Assembly: GCA_035761505.1 (NCBI GenBank)
Contig: DASTQX010000143.1
Span: forward strand, 1-14,590
Source: JAIVJM01 sp035761505
Lineage (GTDB): Bacteria; Acidobacteriota; Blastocatellia; Pyrinomonadales; Pyrinomonadaceae
Length of the DNA: 14,590 nucleotides
Reading direction: 5' to 3'
A program made the position numbers and the translations under genes. The notes beneath the pieces are model-generated. The model was not told where the DNA came from and did not search any database. It saw nothing but the letters and a program-made list of their open reading frames with translations. Positions within the stretch are counted from its first letter, which is position 1. Each line of letters begins with the position of its first letter. Positions 8,433 through 14,590 of the stretch are shown one piece after another.

Positions 8433-9434
8433 TCACGCTTCGGGCCAGCGGATGTCGCCCTTCGACGCGCGCGGCTCGCAGGACTTGCGCAGGTCGCCGG
8501 GGATGCGCAGCTCGGCGGTGCTGACGCGCCGCTCTCTCTCGCCCGACATCAGCAAGTCCGAAGCGGGGCCGGGGCCGCCGCCCGCGAGTTGGTCGAAATA
8601 TTTTCTGAAGCTGTGCTTGCCCGCCGGGGGGGCGACGAGTTCGGTGATGCTGGCGGCGACGGCGAAGTCGCAGAAGTCGTAGAGTCTCTGGTCGAAGAAC
8701 CGGACGGGCTTGAGCAGAGAGCGGACGAGCCACGGCGGGAGGCTCGACACTTTGGGCTCGCGCCCCAGCGCCGCGAAGGCCAGCTCGGCGATCTCGCGGC
8801 GCGTGTAGGTTTCGGGGCCGCCGACGTGCAACTCCCTCTCGCCGACCTCGACGGCGTCGGCGCACTCGCGCGCCACGTCCTCTTCGTGCACGGGGTTCGT
8901 CCGCGCGCTGCCCTCTCCGACGAGCATCACGCGCCCGCGCTCGGCCATCTTGAAAATCTCCTCGAAGACGTAGAAGAAGCCCGTCGGGCGGACGACCGTG
9001 TATTCGAGCCCGCTCGCGCCGAGCGCCTCGACGAACTCTTCGTGCGCGTCCACGTAGCCGTGCCCGCGCAAATTTTCCGCCCCGTGCAGAGAGACGTAGA
9101 TGAACTTCCGCACGCCGCTCCGGCGCGCGTATTCGAGCAGGTTGAGGTTCGCGCCCAAATCAACTTCGCGGTAGCCGCCGCCGTCGCCCGTGCGCCCCAG
9201 CTTGAGGCTCGCGCCCATCGCCGAGATGACCGCCCCGACGCTTTCGCAGACGCCTTCGAGCGTCCCGGCGCGGCGCGCGTCGCCCGTAAAGACCTCGCCC
9301 GCCAGCGGCGCGCTCCCGTTCAAACGCGAAGAGTCGCGCACCAGAGAGCGCGTCTTGTAACCGCGCCGCCGCAGTTCGCCCAAGACGGCCTTGCCGAGCC
9401 GACCGCTCGCGCCCGCCACCAGAATCTTTTCCAT
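8433..9434 (-). CDS. NAD(P)-binding SDR/NmrA-like family protein
   Basis: A 333-residue atypical short-chain dehydrogenase-like protein. The Rossmann nucleotide-binding loop is at residues 8-14 (GASGRLG), immediately after the first beta strand ILVA, and an arginine cluster after strand 2 (R32 SLVRD) suggests NADP(H) preference. The middle follows the NmrA/NDUFA9-like pattern (YVSLHGAE, then TVVRPTGFF). The classical SDR YxxxK catalytic pair is not evident, so it may be a regulatory or non-classical reductase. The substrate is unknown. A strong Shine-Dalgarno sequence (AGGAGG complement at 9438-9443) fixes the start. It is transcribed towards the kinase gene with only 38 nt between the stops, and no clear operon partner is visible upstream. 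Confidence 0.88.
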   Translation of the reverse strand: MEKILVAGASGRLGKAVLGELRRRGYKTRSLVRDSSRLNGSAPLAGEVFTGDARRAGTLEGVCESVGAVISAMGASLKLGRTGDGGGYREVDLGANLNLLEYARRSGVRKFIYVSLHGAENLRGHGYVDAHEEFVEALGASGLEYTVVRPTGFFYVFEEIFKMAERGRVMLVGEGSARTNPVHEEDVARECADAVEVGERELHVGGPETYTRREIAELAFAALGREPKVSSLPPWLVRSLLKPVRFFDQRLYDFCDFAVAASITELVAPPAGKHSFRKYFDQLAGGGPGPASDLLMSGERERRVSTAELRIPGDLRKSCEPRASKGDIRWPEA

Positions 9435-9602
9435 CTTCCTCCTCCCGCGCCGCCCGTACTGTCAGGGCCGGAAGAAACGTCCTCAAGCTCAGCGCTGATA
9501 AAACTCGGCGCGACGCCGACCGTGAAAGGCCGACTCGCTCGCCTTTCTCTCGCCGCGTCCGCTTCAGCCGGACGAGACCGCGAAGCCCCGCCGGAATCTC
9601 TC

Positions 9603-9650
9603 CTCAACGTTGAGCTGTTTTTCTTTGTGTCGCCCCCGTCGGGAGGGGGC
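9603..9650. repeat. 12-bp palindrome plus adjacent GC hairpin
   Basis: CTCAACGTTGAG (9603-9614) is a perfect palindrome, followed by TTTTTCTTT (9618-9626). Next, GCCCCC (9632-9637) pairs with GGGGGC (9645-9650) over a 7-nt loop. The pair could be a protein-binding site about 170 nt upstream of the SDR gene, or part of a degenerate terminator. No direction is clearly favoured. Confidence 0.4.
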
Positions 9651-9675
9651 CGCGTGTTCCGTGAGGATCGCGACT

Positions 9676-9770
9676 CGCCGGTGTTGTGCCCCTTAGTTGC
9701 CCACCACATCGCCGCCGCCGCGCGTAAAGGGGAGAACGCGCGGCGCGGCGACCGGGACACAACACCGGCG
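9676..9770. repeat. Composite long inverted repeat, possible structured RNA or REP-like element
   Basis: Outer arms CGCCGGTGTTGTGCCCC (9676-9692) and 9754-9770 are reverse complements over 17 positions with one mismatch. An inner pair, 9710-9724 with 9737-9750, matches over 14 bp with a single bulged C and encloses a 12-nt purine-rich loop (TAAAGGGGAGAA, 9725-9736). The left side between stems has 17 unpaired nt and the right only 3. Copies of ACCGGCGG at 9764-9771 and 9778-9785 and an inverted CCGCCGG at 9804-9810 follow. No T-tract flanks either end, so a simple intrinsic terminator is unlikely. Confidence 0.65.
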
Positions 9771-9985
9771 GTCAGCAACCGGCGGCGGACTCGCCCCGTC
9801 CCACCGCCGGATTCCGAACTTGTGCGCGAGCCGACCTTATGAATCAAATAAAATGAGCTATGAAACAAGGCCCGCGCCAACCGTGCTCAATGGCTAACGC
9901 GCAGACCGCGCCCCGTTTGCATCAAGAGCCGCGAAAATAAATTCCCGCTCGCCGTTTTTCCCGCTTTTCCGGCTTAAAACGCGAA

Positions 9986-10018
9986 ACGGCGCGGCGAGCC
10001 GTGAGCCCGCCGCGCCGT
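9986..10018 (-). terminator. Intrinsic terminator-like hairpin after the secreted protein gene
   Basis: ACGGCGCGGCG (9986-9996) pairs perfectly over 11 bp with 10008-10018 around an 11-nt loop. On the minus strand the stem begins 28 nt after the stop codon at 10046 and is followed by TTTCGCGTTTT, an interrupted U-tract. It should end transcription of the 11850-to-10046 gene pair. Confidence 0.6.
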
Positions 10019-10045
10019 CCCCGGCCTTCCTCTCGGAAGTTTTCT

Positions 10046-11560
10046 TCAGCCCTTCGACGCGCCGTTCAGAATCGCCGTCGCGGCCTGTTCGATGAGGGGC
10101 GTGAGCACGTCCTCGCCGTCGTGCTTGGCTTTGGCCTTGAGCGTGTTGGCGGCCTTCGGCGTCGAGCCGCCGCCCGCGGGCATGAGCTTGAAGTCGAAGG
10201 TGATTTCGTCTTTGGCCTTGACGGCGCTGGAAACGTCCGCCGCCGTATAGATGGCGGTCGTCGTGACGTGCGCCGCGACCGCGCCGTCGTGGCCGCCGTA
10301 GCCGCCCAGAGAGGCCACCGGCGCGGCCTTCTTGAGGAGGCCGCCGAAGCCGCCGCCGCCCTTCTTCTGCACGACGCCGGTGTAGAGCACGTAGTCGCAC
10401 TCCTTCTCGCGCGCCTCCAACTCGGCCTGCTGCGGGACGCGCGCGTCGAGGACAGCGATTTCGACCGCCGGGCCGCTCAAATACTGCACGAGCGTGTTGC
10501 GCACCGGCGTCGCCACATCCATCCCCGAAGCGCCCTGCCCCATCTGCGCCTTTGGCATCACGACGCCGATGCGAACCACGCCCGGCTTCTTCGGCCCCAA
10601 AGTCGCCGCCGACAAGGGCTGCGAGGCCGTCGCCGTCGCCGACTGTGGCTGCGCCCCGTTTGCAGAGCCCGCCTGCGAGTTCGCGCCGACCGTCTCGTCG
10701 TCTTCGTCGGCCCGCGCCGCCGCCGCAGCAGCGCCCGACATCTGCGCGTAATCCTTCGCCTCCGTGTAGCCTTCGGGGACTTCAAAGAGCGCGGGGTCGA
10801 GCGGCGCGCGCGAAAGCTCGACGACTTCGCGCGTCGTGGTCGTGAACGAGCCGTCCTCGTTGAACATCTTCGTCGTGACGAGCAAGGGATAGCCCATCTT
10901 CGCCGTCCCGACCTGCTTCATCCGAATCTCGTCGCGGCAACCGGCCCGCCGGTAAGCGGCGCTCATGTCGGCCCCGCCCGCCGCCGGACAGTCCACGCCG
11001 TACTTGAGGTCAATGTACCAGCCGTCGGTCTCCATGCGGTTCCCGCCCTTCTGGCAGGCGTCGGGGCTCGCCTGATACTCCATCGAGCCCTTCAGCCGAC
11101 GAGCCGTGTAGCCGAACATCTGCTTGCGCTCGCCCGTGTCGACGAGCGTGTTGACGATGGTCACGACGCCGCCGCGCTTCTGCGCCCCCGGCAGCGCCGC
11201 GTCCTGAGTCGTCGCGTCGCCCGCTTCGTTGCCCCCGAAGGGCTGCACCATGTACGTCCGCGACTGATCGTTAATCTGGACGTAGCGCTTGAGGTCGCAC
11301 TGCATGATCGTCTTGTAGCCGCCCGCCATGCTCATCTCGGTGCGCTGGCGCGACCCGCGCACGTACTCGACGCTCTCGAAGCTCTGCTCGCCCACGGACA
11401 TCCGCACGCGAATCCTGATGTCGTTCGCGGGCGCGGCCCCTTGCTTCGCCGTCGCTTTGGTCTGGGCGACGGCGGCGAGCGGCGAGCCGGCGACGAGCGC
11501 CAGCAACACCACGACGAAGGCGTGGGCGGCGAGTGTGATGCTGTTTGAACTGTTACGCAT
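10046..11560 (-). CDS. Secreted two-domain protein with a C-terminal CsgG/FlgO-like domain
   Basis: 504 residues. A Sec signal peptide is clear: polar N-terminus MRNSSNS, hydrophobic core to about residue 30, and a likely cleavage after AVA before Gln. Residues 40-275 form a beta-rich domain with four or more cysteines and repeated short strands, resembling secreted DUF4412-type proteins only loosely. An Ala/Ser-rich acidic linker (DEDDE at 285-289) leads to residues 328-504, which read like the CsgG/FlgO fold (RIGVVMPK at 330-337, DYVL at 389-392), with a Gly-rich insertion after it. The start at 11560 is preferred over the frame that continues upstream to 12358: AAAGGGG lies 11 nt before it and a signal peptide follows directly. 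The function is unknown; an envelope-associated role is inferred from the export signal. Confidence 0.82.
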   Translation of the reverse strand: MRNSSNSITLAAHAFVVVLLALVAGSPLAAVAQTKATAKQGAAPANDIRIRVRMSVGEQSFESVEYVRGSRQRTEMSMAGGYKTIMQCDLKRYVQINDQSRTYMVQPFGGNEAGDATTQDAALPGAQKRGGVVTIVNTLVDTGERKQMFGYTARRLKGSMEYQASPDACQKGGNRMETDGWYIDLKYGVDCPAAGGADMSAAYRRAGCRDEIRMKQVGTAKMGYPLLVTTKMFNEDGSFTTTTREVVELSRAPLDPALFEVPEGYTEAKDYAQMSGAAAAAARADEDDETVGANSQAGSANGAQPQSATATASQPLSAATLGPKKPGVVRIGVVMPKAQMGQGASGMDVATPVRNTLVQYLSGPAVEIAVLDARVPQQAELEAREKECDYVLYTGVVQKKGGGGFGGLLKKAAPVASLGGYGGHDGAVAAHVTTTAIYTAADVSSAVKAKDEITFDFKLMPAGGGSTPKAANTLKAKAKHDGEDVLTPLIEQAATAILNGASKG

Positions 11561-11643
11561 GATGACTGAATCCCCTTTCGTTAACCCTTCGGCGGTCTGC
11601 CTTGCGCCGTGGGCGCGCTCGACTTCGGACGCGCCCCCGGCTT

Positions 11644-11850
11644 CTACTGATGAGTAAAAAGCGTCTGATGAATCTCGTTGCCGGTGTGCGGCTGCCTGCG
11701 TTGCGCGCGGCGCGCGAGGCGGAACTCGACCGCGTCGAGCAGGGCTTCCGTGACGCGCGAAACCGCGTCGGCGTACATGAAGCAGACGGCCAGCGCGCAG
11801 AGCGTCAGGGCCGCGCCGATTGCGATGAATTGATTGAACGTGTATTCCAT
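11644..11850 (-). CDS. Small single-pass membrane protein
   Basis: 68 residues; I do not recognise a family. Residues about 8-30 (from FIAIGAAL to FMYADAV) form one membrane helix, followed by a basic tail (RLARRAQRRQ at about 44-53), consistent with the C-terminus in the cytoplasm. The gene is supported by a strong Shine-Dalgarno sequence at good spacing and lies 83 nt upstream of the secreted-protein gene on the same strand, so they are probably co-transcribed. Its basic tail and partner suggest a membrane accessory role, but that is speculation. Confidence 0.68.
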   Translation of the reverse strand: MEYTFNQFIAIGAALTLCALAVCFMYADAVSRVTEALLDAVEFRLARRAQRRQPHTGNEIHQTLFTHQ

Positions 11851-12182
11851 GACCGTCGCTCCTCTCTCCCGCCCCGGAGGGCGTCTGAAATTTGAATGGA
11901 TTTAGCGGCAAGGCGTCCTCGGAACAATTCCGGCCTTCCGCCTTCAACCTTCTAACGCGCGGTCGGGCGCGGGATTCAATCACCGGCGCGGAATTTTTCT
12001 TCTCCGGTTTCGGCGGGCGGCGCTCGCGGACGGCGGCGGTTTCCGGCGCGAAAATTCCCTTTTCATTTCCCCTTGATTCCTTTAAGGTGCTTTGAAGCTC
12101 TACCAGAGGACATCGCGGCCTCCCGCCTCCGCTCGACGCGAGGGGACGTGGATGTCCTTCCATTTTATCCACTGCACACGGG
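11851..12182. other. Divergent intergenic region before the FAD oxidoreductase gene
   Basis: About 330 nt that must hold promoters for both sides, but no convincing consensus pair is visible. CGGAACAATTCCG (11920-11932) is a 13-bp palindrome with a 3-nt centre, about 70 nt upstream of the small membrane protein gene, and is a possible operator. AT-richer patches lie at 11988-12002 and 12052-12085. Nothing gene-like is seen; the frame that crosses here from the secreted protein is a shadow extension. Confidence 0.5.
11859..11864 (-). promoter_or_regulatory. Ribosome binding site of the small membrane protein
   Basis: On the minus strand GAGGAG lies 8 nt before the ATG at 11850. It is the main reason to accept this short frame as a real gene. 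Confidence 0.75.
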
Positions 12183-13739
12183 ATGGACATGGGAGAGAAA
12201 GAAGGCGGGGCGGTGGTCATCATCGGGGCCGGCCCGGCGGGACTCACGGCGGCGTATGAACTCTGCAAGGCGGGCGTGAAGCCGGTCGTGCTGGAACAGG
12301 ACGCGTCGGTCGGGGGCTTAGCGAAGACGGTCAACCACAAGGGCTTCCGCTTCGACATCGGCGGCCACCGTTTCTACACGAAAGTTAAAGCCGCCGACCA
12401 AATCTGGCGCGAGGTCTTACCGGCGGAAGACTTTCTCCGACGCCGAAGACTCTCGCGCATCTACTACGACAAGAAGTTCTTCCACTACCCTCTGCGCGCG
12501 ACCTCGATGCTGCTCAAGATGGGAGTGCTCGAAGGCGGCCTCATCCTGCTCAGCTACCTCCGCGCCGTCGTGTCGCCGCGCGAGCCGGAGCGGACTTTCG
12601 AGCAGTGGGTGACGAACCGCTTCGGCAGGCGACTCTACGAAACCTTCTTCAAGTCCTACACCGAAAAGGTCTGGGGCATCCCCTGCGACGAACTCAGCGC
12701 CGAGTGGGCCGCGCAACGCATCAAAGGGCTCTCGCTCGCCGTCGTCCTCAAAGAACTACTCTTCAGGCGACAGGGCGGCGGCGGCAAACGCGCCGTCGTC
12801 AAGACGCTCGTCAACGAGTTCGACTACCCACGGCTCGGCCCCGGCATGATGTGGGAGCGGATGGCCGAGATGGTCAAGGAAGGCGGCGGCCACGTCCGCC
12901 CCGGCTCGCGCGTCGAGCGCATCCTTTGGCGCGGCGGCGCGGTCGAAGCGGTCGAAATCTCGAACGACGGACGGCTTGAGACTCTGAAGGGCGACCACTT
13001 CATCAGCAGCATGCCCGTCCGCGAGTTGATGCAAAAGCTCTCGCCCGCGCCGCCCGACGATGTGCTGGCGGCGGCGGAGAGACTTCAGTACCGTGACTTC
13101 CTCACCGTCGTCCTCATCGTCCACCGCGCCGAACTCTTCCCCGACAACTGGATTTACATCCATGACCCGACGGTCAAACTCGGACGCGTGCAGAACTTCA
13201 AGAACTGGAGCCCCGACATGGTTCCAGACCCTTCAAAGACCTGCCTCGGCTTGGAATACTTCTGCTTCGAGGGCGACGGCCTGTGGGCCATGACGGACGA
13301 AGACCTGATTGCGCTCGGCCAGAGCGAGTTGGAGAAGCTCGGCCTCGCGCGCGCCTCGGAGGTCGAAGAAGGGACGGTCGTGCGCGTGCCGAAGGCTTAT
13401 CCGGTCTATGACGCGACGTATAAAGAAGCGCTCGCCGTGGTGCGCCGCTTTCTCTCCGGGCTTCCGAACCTTCAGCTCGTCGGGCGCAACGGGATGCACA
13501 AGTACAACAATCAGGATCACTCGATGATGACGGCGCTGCTGGCCGCGCGTAACATCCTCGGCGCGAACCACGACCTCTGGGCGGTGAACACGGAGAGCGA
13601 GTATCAGGAGGAGTTGAGGGCGGGCGAGGGCGAGGGCGCGGAAGACCTTCTGGACGGTCTGGCCGCCGGGCAACCGCTCGTTCCCGAACGTGTCAGGGCG
13701 CGGGCGGCGGGCGCGCGCGCCGTCGAGTACGAAGTGTGA
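12183..13739 (+). CDS. FAD-dependent oxidoreductase, UDP-galactopyranose mutase/protoporphyrinogen oxidase-like
   Basis: 518 residues. The Rossmann FAD-binding loop is GAGPAG (15-20), with E38 at the end of strand 2 for the ribose, then GGLAKT (44-49) and DIGGHRFY (58-65). The C-terminal FAD-contact segment is GRNGMHKYNNQDHS (434-447). The middle has the KVWG and WAAQRIKG signatures of the large UGM-like group found beside glycosyltransferases. At about 520 residues it is longer than classical Glf (near 370-400), so it is not called glf; the substrate is likely a nucleotide- or lipid-linked sugar but is not proven. The start at 12183 could instead be 12189 or GTG 12213. It precedes a GT2 gene by 11 nt, indicating an operon. 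Confidence 0.88.
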   Translation: MDMGEKEGGAVVIIGAGPAGLTAAYELCKAGVKPVVLEQDASVGGLAKTVNHKGFRFDIGGHRFYTKVKAADQIWREVLPAEDFLRRRRLSRIYYDKKFFHYPLRATSMLLKMGVLEGGLILLSYLRAVVSPREPERTFEQWVTNRFGRRLYETFFKSYTEKVWGIPCDELSAEWAAQRIKGLSLAVVLKELLFRRQGGGGKRAVVKTLVNEFDYPRLGPGMMWERMAEMVKEGGGHVRPGSRVERILWRGGAVEAVEISNDGRLETLKGDHFISSMPVRELMQKLSPAPPDDVLAAAERLQYRDFLTVVLIVHRAELFPDNWIYIHDPTVKLGRVQNFKNWSPDMVPDPSKTCLGLEYFCFEGDGLWAMTDEDLIALGQSELEKLGLARASEVEEGTVVRVPKAYPVYDATYKEALAVVRRFLSGLPNLQLVGRNGMHKYNNQDHSMMTALLAARNILGANHDLWAVNTESEYQEELRAGEGEGAEDLLDGLAAGQPLVPERVRARAAGARAVEYEV

Positions 13740-13743
13740 GGGG
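13738..13743 (+). promoter_or_regulatory. Ribosome binding site that sets the GTG start of the glycosyltransferase
   Basis: GAGGGG overlaps the upstream stop codon and lies 7 nt before the GTG at 13751. No ATG is available nearby, which supports the GTG start. Confidence 0.7.
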
Positions 13744-13750
13744 CGAGTAA

Positions 13751-14590
13751 GTGAAGCGCGACACGCTCCGCCATTTGAAAGGCGACGCGCCGCTCCGAGT
13801 CAAGAGCGACGTGCCGCTCTCGGTCATCGTGCCCGTGCGCGACGGCGGCGCTCGACTCGAACAGTGTCTCGACGCGCTGCTCGCGTCGGACTTCGAGCCC
13901 TTCGAGTTGATCGTCGTAGATGACGGCTCGACTGACGGCGGGGCTTCGGCGGCGGCGTGCTGCGCGCGCGGCGTCGAAGTCGTCGCGCTCGCGCGCAACT
14001 CCGGCCCGGCGGCGGCGCGCAACCGAGGGGCCGAGCGCGGGCGCGGCAGCGTCCTGCTCTTCGTAGATGCGGATGTCGTCGTGCGGCCCGACACGCTCGC
14101 GCGCGTCGCCGCGCTCTTTACCGAGCGGCCCGAAGTCGCCGCCGTCTTCGGCTCCTACGACGACGCGCCCGCCGCGCGGAACTTCGTCTCGCAGTACAAG
14201 AACCTCCAACACCACTTCGTTCACCAGCACGCGTCAGAGCGGGCCGAGACTTTCTGGGCCGGTTGCGGGGCCGTGCGCCGCGCCGCCTTCGAGGCCGTCG
14301 GCGGCTTCGACGAGAGGCGATACACGAAGCCCTCCGTCGAGGACATCGAACTCGGAAGGCGTCTGCGACGGGCGGGCTTCGTCATCGCGCTCGACAAGGG
14401 GCTTCAAGTGAAGCACTTGAAGCGGTGGACGCTTCCGTCTCTGCTCCGCGCCGACATCTTCGACCGCGCGCTGCCGTGGTCGCGGCTGATTCTGCGTGAC
14501 GGCGGCGGCGGGATGATTAACGACCTCAACCTGCGCGTGCGCGAGCGCGCCTGCGCCGCTCTGGTCGGGCTGGCGTTTGTGTTGCTTATC
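13751..14590 (+). CDS. GT2 family glycosyltransferase, partial (first 280 residues)
   Basis: The frame is open from GTG 13751 to the right edge, so the C-terminus is outside. The GT-A fold is clear: LSVIVPVRDGG at about 23-33, DDGSTDG at 57-63, nucleotide-binding DAD (DXD) at 106-108, and the acceptor/base region VEDIELGRRLRRAG beginning near 196 (E197, D198). A hydrophobic stretch begins at about residue 270 (CAALVGLAFVLLI), suggesting a membrane anchor typical of processive or lipid-linked GT2 enzymes. It would transfer an activated sugar to a lipid or growing polysaccharide; donor and acceptor are unknown. It is coupled to the FAD oxidoreductase gene with an 11-nt gap. Confidence 0.92.
   Translation, partial: MKRDTLRHLKGDAPLRVKSDVPLSVIVPVRDGGARLEQCLDALLASDFEPFELIVVDDGSTDGGASAAACCARGVEVVALARNSGPAAARNRGAERGRGSVLLFVDADVVVRPDTLARVAALFTERPEVAAVFGSYDDAPAARNFVSQYKNLQHHFVHQHASERAETFWAGCGAVRRAAFEAVGGFDERRYTKPSVEDIELGRRLRRAGFVIALDKGLQVKHLKRWTLPSLLRADIFDRALPWSRLILRDGGGGMINDLNLRVRERACAALVGLAFVLLI

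Larger units (their letters stand above)
9435..10045. other. Non-coding stretch with several hairpins
   Basis: About 610 nt without a credible gene; the overlapping frames have arginine- and serine-rich shadow translations. Contents from left to right: the SDR gene's Shine-Dalgarno sequence; a 12-bp palindrome followed by a T-run (9603-9624); a GC hairpin (9632-9650); a long composite inverted repeat (9676-9770) with further CCGGCGG/CCGCCGG copies to 9810; an AT-rich island (9836-9868) containing TAAAAT at 9849-9854 but no matching -35; and a terminator-like hairpin (9986-10018) serving the gene to the right. Confidence 0.6.

Noticed and set aside
9320..9880. 186-codon minus-strand frame covering the non-coding stretch and the SDR start
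   Set aside because: It overlaps the SDR N-terminus in another frame, is low-complexity and has no family resemblance.
9853..9897. 14-codon frame MSYETRPAPTVLNG after the AT-rich island
   Set aside because: No ribosome site and no other coding evidence.
10001..11548. 515-codon plus-strand frame
   Set aside because: Antisense shadow of the secreted protein; Arg/Val/His-rich with no domain pattern.
12163..12168. TTTTAT as a -10 box for the FAD oxidoreductase gene
   Set aside because: No acceptable -35 lies 15-19 nt upstream.
11561..12358. Upstream extension of the secreted protein's frame to an ATG at 12358
   Set aside because: The extension overlaps the small membrane protein and the FAD oxidoreductase start, reads as low-complexity sequence, and would bury the signal peptide inside the protein.

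Overview
The window is GC-rich bacterial chromosome, most likely from Acidobacteriota. That placement is an inference from two things: an ECF sigma factor of the group expanded in Solibacter and Rhodopirellula, directly followed by a very long Ser/Thr kinase with FlgO/TolB-like and TPR sensor modules; and the overall codon and GC style. Class level (a Blastocatellia-like lineage) is only a guess. No tRNA, rRNA, CRISPR array, transposase or phage gene was seen.

Layout. Positions 1-1738 (minus) hold the first 579 codons of DNA topoisomerase I (topA), cut by the left window edge. A 482-bp divergent intergenic region follows, with a good sigma70-type promoter reading right. Positions 2221-2802 (plus) encode the ECF sigma factor and 2905-8394 (plus) an 1829-residue membrane Ser/Thr protein kinase; heptamer repeats arranged as an inverted repeat lie between them. 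A convergent SDR/NmrA-like NAD(P)-binding protein lies at 8433-9434 (minus). Positions 9435-10045 are non-coding and contain a long composite stem-loop and, at the right end, a terminator-like hairpin. A secreted two-domain protein (10046-11560, minus) and a 68-residue one-pass membrane protein (11644-11850, minus) probably form a small operon. After another divergent intergenic region, a UDP-galactopyranose-mutase-like FAD oxidoreductase (12183-13739, plus) is followed by a GT2 glycosyltransferase (13751 to the right edge, plus), probably a glycan-building operon.

How the parts work together. The sigma factor and kinase look like one signalling unit. The sigma factor has lost the acidic DAED element of region 2.2, which reads QATA with a threonine. 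This resembles sigma factors that a partner Ser/Thr kinase activates by phosphorylation. The kinase carries three equal-length TPR sensor modules, two before and one after its single membrane segment, so it could read signals on both sides of the membrane. The secreted protein appears to carry the same FlgO/CsgG-like fold seen in two of these modules. The sigma-kinase unit is the best candidate here for an under-described system.
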